From positions 5,378,001 to 5,442,000 of the forward strand of contig JASXTE010000007.1 in assembly GCA_030280995.1 (NCBI GenBank): a stretch of DNA of 64,000 bases, given 5' to 3'. Below are positions 35,075-46,989 of this stretch, piece after piece. Position 1 is the first letter of the stretch, and the number at the start of each line of letters is the position of its first letter. The stretch is from Hemileia vastatrix (taxonomy: Eukaryota; Basidiomycota; Pucciniomycetes; Pucciniales; Zaghouaniaceae). Made by a program: the position numbers and the translations under genes. The notes under the pieces were generated by a model. It did not search any database. It was not told the DNA's origin and saw only the letters and a program-made list of their open reading frames with translations.

Positions 35075-35642
35075 TTGACAAAAATTTCATCTGTACTATC
35101 ACACCACCAGCTCATCCCTACAGAACCTCCTGTGATGCCTGTCACTTTAGGAAGAAGACTTGTTTCAGACCTGGTCCATTTTCCTCTTAAACATCTTCTC
35201 CTCCTCCTCAACCTGTTCCACCTTCTACCAGCACCAAAAGATCCAGACCATCCATCCAATCCTCAGACTGGTAAAAAAATTACAATCTTCAAAAAAGAGT
35301 GCCAGTCCCACTACAACCACTAGCTCTACCATCCCTGGTCCTTCTGATGATAAGCCCAATACATCTTCATACTGAAACTCAATCTGACAAATTTCCAGTT
35401 CATTTCCATTCAGACAGTGATGATGACAATGTGGGAACCATTGAAGCACCCCCACCTAATCCATTGCCTACCATCAAAGACAAATTCCAACAACATTCTT
35501 CTCAACAGAAGCATATCATTCTAAATTACTTCCAATCCACTCCTTCCAGGAATCCACAGGACCCTAAAAAATGAAGAACCTCATTCATCAGTTCAAAGCC
35601 AATGCTGAACATTTGGTTACATCTCTTGATTCTTTTCTGTAA
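35075..35642 (+). pseudogene. Antisense acidic small-protein remnant, frameshifted
   Basis: Plus-strand coding-like text in three frames: KDPDHPSNPQTGKKITIFKK, then TTSSTIPGPSDDKPNTSS, then FPVHFHSDSDDDNVGTIEAP and LPTIKDKFQQHSS, and finally MKNLIHQFKANAEHLVTSLD ending TAA at 35,642. The frame changes lie near 35,298, 35,372 and 35,573. It runs opposite to the retroelement's own gene direction. Function unknown; it is similar in place and composition to 23,957-24,313. Confidence 0.4.
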
Positions 35643-35697
35643 TTGCTTCTTGCCTGAAAATCTTGATTTAGAAATAAAGAAAATAAGATATTTTCTT

Positions 35698-36330
35698 CAG
35701 TTTAAAGTCTTGGGGGACTAATCCTCAGTTTTAAGTCTTGGGGGAATAACAGCCCTCATTTTATAGTCTTGGGGGACTCAAAAACCCTCAGTTTATAGTC
35801 TTGGGGGACTCCAAAACCTGAATCAAAAAGACAGAACCAGAGATCAAACATTAAAGGACCAAAGAAACAAACTAAAACTCTGGGGTAACTGTTCTATAGA
35901 GCAGCCAGCTCATCAGTTACCCCTACACTTGCCTTAACTAAATTCAGAGACTCCTCCTTTAGATGCCCTCTGCCAGAATCACACCAACTCCCATTATCAG
36001 TTCATAGTCCTGAAGGACTCAACCATCAAACCATCCTCAGTTTATAGTCTTGGGGGACTGTACCATTTCTCAGTTTAAAGTCTTGATGGACTGACCAGTG
36101 TTCAGTTCAAAGTCTTGACAGACTTTCCATGGTGTTCAGTTCAAAGTCTTGATGGACTAACAGATCCATAGTAGTAACAAAAAATAAAAATCTTGAAGCA
36201 ATTTAAAAAAAAACAGCCAGTTTTAAGTCTTGGAGGACTACCAGTGTTCAGTTTAAAGTCTTGATGGACTACCAGTGTTCAGTTTAAAGTCTTGACAGAC
36301 TACCAGTGTTCAGTTTAATTCTTGACGGAA
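35698..36330. repeat. Interrupted minisatellite, about 13 units of 30 bp
   Basis: Units read CAGTTTAAAGTCTTGATGG then ACTACCAGTGTT with variants (TTGGGGGACT, TTGACAGACT). Starts are near 35,698, 35,728, 35,757, 35,788, 35,998, 36,034, 36,070, 36,102, 36,136, 36,218, 36,249, 36,280 and 36,311. Each unit contains the short dyad AGTC...GACT. Scattered relatives occur at 25,240-25,330 in the other element. Confidence 0.8.
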
Positions 36331-36483
36331 TACAACACATTTTGCATTTAAGGGTGGTGCTAGCTCCATGCACAATGCTCTGCAGCCCACCTGCTGAACT
36401 CCCACTCTTTCTTCATCATACACACATCACTGAAAAAATTCTCATTTATCTACTTTCTCTTCATTATTGTTCCTTCACAGATC

Positions 36484-37241
36484 ATGGCTGGATCCCCAGA
36501 TTTTGACCCATGGGACCTTCCCTGTTTCACTGTTCTAAAGGACTATGCTTGTAAACAATGTATGCACATGTTCATGCCTTGTACCTTTACTATTCCTACT
36601 CCTCAGGCCAAATTCTACAACAGAGCCTGTAATTCTTACAAATCTAAAAAGAAAATATGTGACAGAGACCCCAGCTATCCCATACCTCCTCCTTCACCTT
36701 CCCATCAATATGTTTCCAGATCTCCTACCAGGTCACCAGAACTTGGACCTGCTTTATATTCTATATCTTCTGCTACTTCCAGAAGATCACACTATTCTAT
36801 TCCAAAAACACTCCCTAAAAAACCTTCTTTATCTTCTCAAGAAGCTACTTTTACCTCAAAAAATTTAGCCAAAGCAGCTCCAAAATCAGCTCCCAGGCTG
36901 CTAGACCGCATCCAGGAGGCCCACCTATCTTCCCAGAAATCAAAAATCAGGATCAAAACTCCCAAATTCAGCCAGATAACAGCCAAAATCCACAATTAAA
37001 AACCAACAACTCTACGCAACCACCTCCTAGCGCTCCCAGAGCAATGCGCACACACAAAATTTCTTCCTCAGATAACCCCAAAAACTCCAACATCTCTAGA
37101 AGCCCTGCTAGAGGACCTCCTGAAAACACCAGAGCACACAACACTGCTCTCAAAAAAAAATCTCTGGTTCCAGCAAGAAGAACTAACTACACCTCTCCTC
37201 TGGCTGCCAATTACTCTTCTGATAGTTCTATTTCTTTGTGA
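36484..37241 (+). pseudogene. Cys-cluster protein, antisense in the LTR2 element, frameshifted
   Basis: Start ATG 36,484 (MAGSPDFDPWDLPCF). The N-terminus has C-x2-C-x6-C (ACKQCMHMFMPC), then RACNSY...C, like a Zn2Cys6 cluster in which the fifth Cys is Tyr. A Ser/Pro-rich tail follows. The first frame closes at 36,999, while the +1-type frame from about 36,900 reads a Gln/Asn/Pro-rich tail (GPPIFPEIKNQ … ANYSSDSSISL) to 37,241, so a frameshift near 36,900 is likely. The intact relative is the gene at 48,437-48,999. It could be a DNA-binding protein; the lost Cys argues against function in this copy. Confidence 0.5.
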
Positions 37242-38264
37242 TATTTATCCAGAAAATCCCAATCAGTTTCCAGGTCACCTTCTCCTGGTCTTCCTTCAAC
37301 AACCCTGTCACTCCACCACCAGTGTCCAACCCAAGAAGTAATCTCATAGTTCAATCCCTCTGTTAAAGGTCCTGTCATTGCTCTCTCGTCCTTACAGGTA
37401 CTCGAATGCCGATGGTCCCTTCGATTTACGCCCTCAAATCACAATGCTCTGTCAATAATTCAGGAAGGCCCCCAATTGTCAAGGGGTCCTTTAGGGTCTA
37501 GAAGTTTAATCGAGGTTTATACGAGGAAAATTGGGGATTTAATGAACTCTCAAAGTAAAGTACGTATTTTCTTAATTAAATTGATTTATTTGCTCAAGTA
37601 TAAGAGGTAGTTTTTAATTATTAGTATAATTTATAGAATAGAATTACGCTGTTGTAAATACTAAGCTTATAAAATATAGAAATAAGTATTGTTTTGTAAT
37701 TGTAGTAATAAGTAATTGATGAATGAATGTTCCTAAAAGCACAAAGTAAGAGGCCTTTTATAAGCAAAACATGAGGGAATAAAATATACGGAATTCACAC
37801 CATATACTGTAAGAATGTGAGAAAAAGAATGACTAAAAGTAGTACATATATGACATAAGAAATAAATTAACTGGTACCTCAACAAGGGAATCAAATTTAT
37901 TAGCAATAAAGTTTGAGTTCCTTGGACTGTCACAATTAATTACACAATAATTAATTAATTATATTACTTTCACGGGATTCCAGATCTCTCACTGAGGTAA
38001 TATAATTGTTTTAAAGTTTTTTTTATTATAATTTTATTATTAAATTCTATTCCCATTGACTTATACCATTGAGAACAGTGTTAGGGAGTAAAATTGTAAG
38101 GGACATTTTATTTACACTAATTAATTATACTACTTATTGTACTTAACTAGTTAATTGTAAGTAATACTTAAGTAGATAATTAATTATTAGTAAGAAGAAG
38201 GGGCGTGGCTTCAACTCAGTAAAATAATAAATTATTTTACCAGTTAAGTCTAGTAGCCTGGCTG
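37242..38264. other. Junction between retroelement 3' region and satellite array
   Basis: No gene is seen. At 37,478 TGTCAAGGGG follows CCCCCAAT and looks like an LTR edge, and a minus-strand TATAAAAGGCC lies at about 37,750, so a further minus-strand LTR fragment is possible, but no matching right edge was found. The left end of the satellite-bearing transposon should lie here or be lost; I cannot locate it. Confidence 0.3.
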
Positions 38265-41200
38265 ACACATACCATGTGAAGTTATACCTTCAATAATTTT
38301 TTAAAATAGGCCTAAATAAATATGTAAAGGATTAGTTTTACAATAATTTAATAGAAATTTAAAAGTAAAAAGAGGAATAAAAGAGTAAAATAAAAGTCAA
38401 AGAGTTCAAATATGAAAAAAATACTAGTAAAATTCCTTCTATCAAGAGCCAGTAGAGGTGTTAAAGCAAATGGGAGCCATCAGGGCTTAATTGTAATAAG
38501 TGACCTTTTCTTTAAAGATAAAAAATTATACACATGATATTGGGTAGAACAGCAGGTGTATGATTCAGCTAAACTAAACTACTTCTAGTGAAATTTGATA
38601 AAAAAAATTTTTGTTGCCATACAGAGAATTGATCCCATCTGACTGCACATGACCAAAAGTGTCCAGCACAAGTTTGGCTGAACTTGTGCTTGACAGTTCT
38701 ATGATGGAGAGTGGCTGGGTTAGAATTTTTCTTCAGTTCATCTGGTATTTCTTACAAACATGTCTACTGGTATTTTATCTTTGTGCCTCACTCATACATA
38801 TTGTTTGATAAATTTTTTGTCTTAATTATATTATTAATTATATAAGTATAGTAAAAAATTGTGTGCCAAATACATACTGAGTGATGTTACACCTTTTATA
38901 ATATTATTAAATAAATGTATGAAAATATTAAAATAATTTTTTTTCAAAATTATTAATTGATATCCAAAAGCAATATGAGGAATAAAAAATTAAGTTAAAG
39001 GGATCAAATATGAAGAAATAAATCCAATTATTATTCCTAATATCAAAGGCCAGTAGAGATGTTGAAGCAAATGAGAGCCATCAGGGATAAATTGTACTAA
39101 ATTGACTGTTTTTTAAAGATAAAAAATTGTGCACCTGTGGTTTGGATGAACTCTTGGTAGAAAATTTGGCTATGTAAAACTACTTCTAGTGAAGTTTTTT
39201 ATCAAATAATTTTTTTCATTGCAATAGCAAGAATTTATCTCATATGACTGCACCTGACCAAAAGTGTCCAGCACAAGTTTGGCCGAACTTGTGCTGGACA
39301 CTTTTATGATGGAGAGTAGCTAGGGTGCAGGTCTCCTTCAGTGCAACTGTTATTTTTTAAAACATGTCAACTGGTATTTGATCTTTCTGAGTTATTCATA
39401 TTTTATTATCTGATTAATTTTTTGTCATTAGAATATTATTAATTTTATTATTATAGAAAAAACTTGTGCGCCAAATGCATGCCATGTTTTATTACACCTT
39501 TTATAAAATTATTAAAAAATGTTAAAAAAATATGAAAATGATTTTTTTTCCAAAATTATAAATTAATATCCAAATGTAACATGAGTGATAAAAAAGTAAA
39601 GTAAAAGAGATCAAATATGAAAAAGAAAAATTTAAGGAAAATTCCTGCCTTCAAGAGCCAGTAGAGGTGTTGAAACAAATGGGTGCCATCAGGGCTAAAT
39701 TTGATATAATTTAATTTTTTTTAAAGATAAAAAATTTTACACCTGAGGTTTGGAAAAACTCAATGTGGATAATTCAGCCATACCAAACTACTTCTAATAT
39801 AATTATTTAGCATTTTTTTAATTTAATTTCCACAGAGAGAATTGATCGCATCTGACTTCACCTGAACAAAAGTGTCCAGCACAAGTTCAGCTGAACTTGT
39901 GCTGGACACTTTTATGATGGAGAGTAGCTAGGGTGGAAGTGTTTCTCAGTACATCAGTTTTTTGTTTTTCACATTTCTATTGGTTCTTTAACTTTTTTTA
40001 TCATTTATATTTATCTTATAATTAATTTTTTGTCACCATATATATTATTAATGTTTCTAGTGTAGCAAAAACCTGCATGCCAAATGCAAAATTGGTGATG
40101 TTACACCTTTAATAATATTATTATATAAAGTTAAAAAAATATGAATATGTTTTGTTTTTAAAAAAATAAATTAATATTTAAAATTAAAAAGAGTAATAGA
40201 AAAGTAAAATGAAAATAAATGGGATCAAATACAAAATAAAAAATACAAGTAAAATTTTACTATCAAGAGCCAGAAGTGGTGTTGGGACAGTTGAAGACCC
40301 CTAGGTCAAGACTTGGTCTAAACTTACTTTTATGTATAGCTAACAAATTTTGAGCTGAGGTTTGGGCAGACTTCCAGGGGAAAATTTTACAATATTAAAC
40401 ATTCTTTACTTCAATAATTGAGTTAAATATCATTTTCATTGCCATAGAGAGAATTTATCTCATATGACTTCATGCAACCAAAAGTGTCCAGCACAAGTTC
40501 GGCCGAACTTGTGCTGGACACTTTTATAATTGAGAGTAGGCATAAAGCAAATCTTCTTAAACTCAAAAGGGATTTCTTATAAACATTTCCACTGGTATTT
40601 GATCTTTCTGTGTCATTTAAATTTACCATTTGATTAATTTTTTGTCATCATGATATTATTAACTTTATTACTATAGTAATAACTTGTGTGAAAAATGCAT
40701 ACCAGGTGGTGTTCCACCTTTAATCATATATTATTAAATAAAGGTATAAGAGTATGAAAATTATTTATTTTAAAAATTAAAAATGAATATCCAAAGCAAT
40801 ATGAGCAATAAAAAAGTAAAATAAAAGGGATAAAATAAGAAAAAAAAATCTAAGGGAAATTCCTACTATCAATAACAAGTAGAGGTGTTAGATCAAATGT
40901 GCACCACCAGGGCTAAACTTGCACTATATTTTCTTTTTTGTTAAACCAAAGAAAGTTTCCTGATGAGCTTTGAAAAATAATAAGGAGGACATTTTGGCAA
41001 TATCAAACTAATTATTGTGCAATTATTGAGCAAAATCTCATTTTCATTTCAATAGAGTAAATTTATCCCATCTGACTGCATGCAACCAAAAGTGTCCAGC
41101 ACAAGTTCCGCCAAACTTGTGCTTGACACTTTTATGATGGTGAGTATCTAGGGTGCAGTTCTTCTTCAGTTCATCAGGTATTCCTTATAAACAGATCCAC

Positions 41201-44200
41201 TTGTATATGATCTTTCTGTGTCATTCATATTTTTCATTTGAATCATTGTTTTTTACCATTATACTATTAATGTTATTAATATTCAAAAAAATTATAAGCC
41301 AAATGCATACTGGAAGATGCTACATCTTTAATAATCTTATTAAATAAAAGTAAAAAAAATATGAAAAGTATTAGTTTTACAATAAATAAATTGATATTTG
41401 AAAGCAAAAAAGGAATAAAAAAGTAAAATAAAAGTGATTAAATATGAAATTAAACATTCAAATAAAATTTCTGTCATCAAAGAAAATTTGAGTTTTCAGA
41501 CCAAAATTGCACCACCAATTCTAGATTTGGAATATATTTTCATTTTTTTAAATTAATAAAAGTGTCCACCTGAGGTTTTCAAAAAAATCAGGAGGATATT
41601 ATAGCAGTATAAAACTACTTCTTGCGCAATGATTGAGCAAAAATTCATTTTAACTTCCATTGAGTAAATTTATCCCATCTGACTGCATGCAACCAAAAGT
41701 GTCCAGCACAAGCTCAGCTAAACTTGTGCTGGACACTTTTATGATGGAGAGTAGCTAGGGTGCAAGTCTTCTTCAGTTAATCTTATATTCATTTTAAAAA
41801 TGTCTATGGGTATTTGATTTTTCTGTGTCATATATATTTTTTATTTGATTATTTTTAGTCACTATTATATTATTAATGTTTTTAGTATAGAAAAAACATG
41901 TTTACTGAATGTACACTGTGTGATTTTACAACTTTAATAATATTATATAATGAATGTAAAAAAATGTGAAAGTTATTAGTTTTACCAAAATAAATTGATA
42001 TTTAAAAGCTAAAGGATAAATAAAAGGGTAAAATTAAAATTAAAGAGATCAAACATGAAATAAAGATATTAAGTGTAATTTCTGCTATCATGAGCCAGTA
42101 GAGGATTCAGAAAAAATGGGCACCATGATAGATTAAAATGGATCAAATTTACTTTTTACCAAAGTAAGAAATTGTCTACCTTAGGTTTGGACAAACTTCA
42201 GGGGGACAATTTGTCCATATAAAACTACTATCAGTGAAATGATGGAGTGATCATTCAGTCTCATTTCCATAAAAAGAATTGATTGCATCTGACGGCATGC
42301 AACCAAAAGTGTCCAACACAAGTTTGGCCAAACTTGTGCTGGACACTTTTATCATGGAGAGTAGCCAGAGTGCAAGTAATTTTAAATCATCTGGAATTTC
42401 TTATAAACATGTCCACTGTTATTAAATCTTTGTGCCTCACTCATATTTATCAATTGATTAATTTTTTGTCACCATTATATTATTAATATTATCAGTATAG
42501 CAAAAACTTGTGTGCCAAATGAATACTGGGTGATGTTACACATTTTATAATATTATTAAATAAAGGTAAAAAAATATGAAAATGATTTATTTTAAAAAAA
42601 ACAAACTTCTATCCAAAAGCAATATGAGAGGAATAAAGAAAAATATAAGAAATCAAAGATGAAAATTAAAATCCAAGTTAAATTCCCTGCCATAAACAGA
42701 AAAAAGAGATGTTTAATAAAATTAGCACAATCAGGGCTAAACTTGCACTAAATTTTCTTTTTTGTAAAAATAAAAAAAAATCCACTTGAGCTTTACCAAA
42801 ACTTCAGCATGAAAATTTTGCCATATCAAACTACTTCTAGTGTAATTTTTTATCAAAAATTTATCTTCATTTCCATAGAGAGAATTACTCCCTTCAGACT
42901 GCACCTGACCATAAGTGTCCAGCACAAGTTCTGCCGAACTTGGGCTGGACACTTTTATGATAGAGAGTAGCTAGGGTAGAATTTTTCTTCAGTTCATCTA
43001 GTATCTCTTACAAACATGTCTACTGGAATTTTATCTTTGTTCCTAGCTCATAAATATCATTTGATTAATTTTTGGTGGCCATTATATTATTAATTTTATA
43101 AGTATTGAAAAAACTCATGTGGCAAATGCATACCAGGTGATGTTATGCCATTTATAATATTATTAAATAAATGTATGAAAATATAAAAATAGTTTATTTC
43201 AAAAATTATTAATTGATATCCAAAAGCAATATTAGGAATAAAAAATCAAGTTCAAGGGATCAAATATGAAAAAAGAAATCCAAGTAATATTCCTACTATC
43301 AAGGGCCAGTAGAGGTGTTGAAGCAAATGAGAGCCATCAGGGATAAATTGTACTAAATTGATTTTTTTTAAAGATAAAAAATTGTGCACCTGTGGTTTGG
43401 ATGAACTCTAGGTAGAAAATTTGGCTATGTAAAACTACTTCTAGTGAAGTTTTTTATCAAATAATTCTTTTCATTGCCATAGCAAGAATTGATCTCATAT
43501 GACTGCACCTGACCAAAAGTGCCCAGCACAAGTTTGGCCGAACTTGTGCTGGACACTTTTTTGATTGTGAGTATCTAGGGTGCAGCTCTTCTTCAGTGCA
43601 ACTGGTATTTTTTTAAAACATATCCACTGGTATTTGATCTTTATTTTTTATTAATATTTTATCATTTGATCAATTTTTTGTCACCAGTATATTATTATTT
43701 TTATTAGTATAGCAAAAAAACATGTGCCAAATGCTTACAGGGTGATGTTAAACCTTTAATAATTTTATTAAATACAGGTAAAAAATTATGAAAATAATTT
43801 GTTTTACATAAAATTAATTGATATCTAAAAGAAAAAAAAGGGATAAAAATAAATAGGTTGAATAAAAGGGATTTCATATGAAATTAAAAATTCTAGCTAA
43901 ATGCCTACTTTCAAGGCTCAGAAGACGTGTTGGATAAAATAGGCATCATCAAGAATAAAATTGTACTTAATTTGATTTTTTGAAAAACTATATGAAGTTT
44001 TCAACTGATTTTTTTCCAATATTTAGTTGGAAACTTTGTCTATATCAAATTACTTCTAGTGCCATGATTGACCAAATTAAATCCTCATTTCCATATGCAG
44101 AATTGATCCCAAATGGCTGGACCAGGCCAAAGGTGTCAACCACAAGTTTGAGAATTCTTCTGGTGGACACTTTTATGATGGACAGTAGTAGGGTGCAAGT
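38265..44200. repeat. Tandem array of ten ~605-bp units, each with a 46-bp palindrome
   Basis: Each unit carries the half-site AAAAGTGTCCAGCACAAGTT followed by a three-base centre and the reverse complement. Palindromes start at 38,655, 39,260, 39,868, 40,480, 41,088, 41,695, 42,305, 42,911, 43,515 and 44,127, i.e. every 604-612 bp. Those at 39,868 and 40,480 are perfect over all 46 bases although their centres differ (CAGCTG versus CGGCCG), so symmetry is kept while sequence changes. Units also share GATGGAGAGTAGCTAGGG, a degenerate second dyad (CACCTGAGGTTTGG...CAAACTTCAGGGGG) and AGAGCCAGTAGAGGTGTTG. No coding capacity. Confidence 0.9.
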
Positions 44201-44960
44201 CTTCTTTAGTTAATCTAGTATTCCTCATAAACATTTCCAACTTATTTTTGACCAAAAATCAGGTGGAAAGTTTGTCCATATCAAATTACTTCTAATGCCA
44301 TGATTGACTAAAAATTGATTTTCATTGCCATATAGAGAGTTGATCCCATATGAGTGGATCTTACAAAAGCGTCACCACAATTTTTGATAAACTTAAGTTT
44401 GAAAATTTTATGATGGAAAGTAATTGCAAGTCTTCTTCATTTCATCAAGTAATCCTCATAAAAATTTCCACCTGTATTTTGGCCAAACTTCAGGTGGACA
44501 CTTTGACCATATTAAATTAATTCTAGTTCCATGTTAATAAAAAACTGATACTTATTGCCATATATAGATATTAAACCCATCATACTGTGCCTTTCGAAAA
44601 GTTTCTACCTGAATTATGGCTAAACATCAGTTGGACACTTTTATGATGCAGAGTAGCTAGGGCAAAAGTATTCTTCAGTTAATTTGGTATTCATAATAAA
44701 TTTATCCTCCCGAAGTTTAGCCTAACTTCAGGTGGACAATTTTGTAAAGCACCAGTTAGTCACTATCCATCAAAAAAGTGTTCATTAAAATTTTGGCTAA
44801 ACTTGTGGTGGACCCCTTTGATCAGCCACAGTCAGATGAGATCAACTCTTTAGATGGAAATGAGGATGATTTTTTGGTCAATCATGGAAATAGAAGTAGT
44901 TTGATGTGGCTAAATTACCCCTCTGAAGGTCAGACAAACCTCACAAGGACACTTTTTAGC
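44201..44960. repeat. Degenerate end of the array, with one inverted unit
   Basis: From 44,201 the period shortens (partial units near 44,360 and 44,600). Between about 44,770 and 44,960 a partial unit runs in reverse: CAGTCAGATGAGATCAACTC, then GATGGAAATGAGGATGA, then GAAGTAGTTTGATGTGGC are reverse complements of words found upstream of the palindrome in normal units. Confidence 0.75.
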
Positions 44961-45320
44961 AGGGAGTAACTGAGAAAAATTCATTTATCAGAAGGAAAAT
45001 CTTTTATTGGATAGATGCCAAGGTTTCATACTTGTGTATTATGGTCAGTATTAATTTTGAAAGTGTCTGTCCAAGAAATTTCATTGCCCATCATGACACA
45101 TTTTGTTTTAAATGTTTCGAACTGCGTGATACAGTATTAAGGTGTCACATAGTATAATTAAGTTCTATTAAGTGCCCTCCTATGATGCCTAAATTTATAA
45201 TTTAATATCTTACATAATAATTTTTTTATATAAATTCATCAATATTTTTTTTATTATCAAATTTAATAGAGCAAGTATCCTGAATTATTATATATGCATA
45301 AGCTTAGTTTAGATCAATTT

Positions 45321-45340
45321 TTGCTCAATTTGTGCTCAAC
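45321..45340. repeat. Subterminal motif copy
   Basis: TTGCTCAATTTGTGCTCAAC, nearly identical to the motif at 20,217-20,235 near the right end of the giant transposon. Here it lies near the right end of the satellite-bearing element. Confidence 0.6.
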
Positions 45341-45417
45341 AGAGGACCAAAATCAAGTTCTGGACAATCAATTTGTGCATAATTTGGAATCAGTTGATAT
45401 TATGTCTATAATCAATC

Positions 45418-46190
45418 TGTCACTGGAGGACCTACGCACAAGGTCAAGGATGTTCCTGAAATTGAGATGAGGGATTTAAAACTTTCTTTGAAGCACAGAG
45501 GAATGATTTGAGGAAATGGTTCGAAGATCACTCGAAGTAAGAGCTACAGGTTCGAGGTTTGTTTGAGAAGAATTATAAACTAGTTTCAAAGGTAATAGGA
45601 ATTTTTAAGATCTCACGAAGGGTTGGAAACTCAATAATCAAAGATTTGGGATTTAGAAATGAATATTGAGAAAGTAAAAGAAAGATACAATAACAATGAT
45701 TTTAACTTTAAAGGTTTACCACTATTAATGTAAATACGATTTTATAATTTAATTCTAAGGAAATATTGAACCAAATACCCAACCCCTTTTATATCCTTTG
45801 TTCCTCCTCGCATTGACCTCCCTTCCATCGCACCATTCCCATTCCATTGACCATTACTAACATACACTTAGACCCTCTTCGCTAAAAATCTGTCCATGCT
45901 CAATTTACCCCTTTTTAATTAATTAACAAAACTTTAATGAAAACTACTACTGTACTATTTCGTTGAACCTAGCGCTGTGCGTCGCTTATTGAAAAGGACT
46001 AAGGCACCCTATTGGGAGATTGACTAATTTAGATTTAGAGTTTAGGCTAGTGCAGTTAAATAGTAAGTACACAAAGGAAAATCGCAGTTGCTATGGAGAA
46101 TTGCTTTCTGCGCTTCGAGTATAGATTTAGGACTCGATATTATTGATTTAATGAGCTGCTTTCTCCTCAAGTGTCACCTGGCGCGTGACA
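45418..46190 (-). mobile_element. Solo LTR (LTR4) with perfect 5-bp target duplication
   Basis: The edges TGTCAC and GTGACA are inverted repeats, and CAATC stands directly before (45,413-45,417) and after (46,191-46,195). A minus-strand TATAAAAGGGG near 45,800 fits an LTR promoter and sets the orientation. Length is 773 bp with no coding. It interrupts the right subterminal region of the satellite-bearing CACTA element. Confidence 0.85.
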
Positions 46191-46284
46191 CAATCTGAGA
46201 ATAAATGTAAATCTAACTCTAATTTACTTATGTTTATAAAGTATTCATAAGCCTGGCATAATTAAGGGACACTCTAAATTTCAA

Positions 46285-46327
46285 GAGAGGGGATTGCTAG
46301 CAATTCACCCCTAGATTTCCAGTGGTG
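46285..46327 (-). repeat. CACTA-like right terminus of the satellite-bearing element
   Basis: Read inward on the minus strand: CACCACTGGAAATCTAGGGG, TGA, then the palindrome ATTGCTAGCAAT, then CCCC. Same design as the termini at 20,447, 53,260 and 57,885. The last bases (GTGGTG) are directly followed by ATACAAGTC, coding sequence of adenosine kinase. Confidence 0.7.
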
Positions 46328-46930
46328 ATACAAGTCAAAAATGCGAAACATTTGTTAGAGAAATATGGATTGAAACCAAATGATGCCATCTTAGTTGACA
46401 AGAAACAACCTGAAATGTAACTCTCATTTCTTTGTTTGATTCACCATCAATTTCATCCACAAAATTGATATTATCTTGCTGTGATGTCTTCTATTTCGTC
46501 TATGTACCTTCACTTTCTCCTGCACAAGTTATTCAAAAGTAGCTCACTTGAAACCAACTTACGTGGCTGGAGGCGCTGCACAAAATGCTTCTCAGTTTGC
46601 ACAATATGTGTTATCAGAGCACTCGGAAGTTTACATAGGATGTGTTGGGAAGGATGAATTTTCTGATCAATTAAAGAAAGCAAATCAAAAAGAGGGCTTG
46701 AAAGACATCTTCCAGGTTCATGATACTGCTCCTACGGGAGCTTGTGCTCTTGTGATCACAGGATACAACAGGTGAGTACATTTAAACCAAGTGTCTTGAT
46801 ATATTTTGGCTTTACAGCAATACATACTTGGGATTGCACCCTGATTCTTTCATTCAGGTCTCTTTGTACTCGATTGGAGGCAGCAGAAAATTTCTCAGTT
46901 GACTATCTCTAAAAATCAAAAGTTGTTAAA
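46323..46930 (+). pseudogene. Adenosine kinase, N-terminal third, pseudogene
   Basis: Adenosine kinase (PfkB/ribokinase family) phosphorylates adenosine to AMP in purine salvage. Exon 1 (to a GTAACT donor at 46,417) encodes HLLEKYGLKPNDAILVDKKQ; exon 2 (46,529-46,771) encodes KPTYVAGGAAQNASQFAQYV, VYIGCVGKDEFSDQL and TGACALVITGYN; exon 3 (46,858-46,930) encodes RSLCTRLEAAENFSVDYL. All intron phases agree. A TAA at 46,910-46,912 interrupts exon 3, after which KSKVVK and a GTATGT donor follow in frame. Only about 130 of some 340 residues are present, and the 5' end is cut by the CACTA terminus at 46,327. Introns show it came from genomic DNA and not from mRNA. The catalytic C-terminal half is absent. 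Confidence 0.85.
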
Positions 46931-46989
46931 GTATGTTCTCTAGATTCAAATCTCTGAATACCTTGTTTTCCACCTACATTAGATTTGAC

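Noticed and set aside
34828..35259. A 143-codon minus-strand frame
   Set aside because: It reads across the polypurine tract into LTR2; the similar frame at 58,165-58,512 is the LTR2 part alone. Repeat-derived, not a gene.
37478..38270. A further LTR starting TGTCAAGGGG
   Set aside because: No matching right edge or target duplication found; left as a possibility only.
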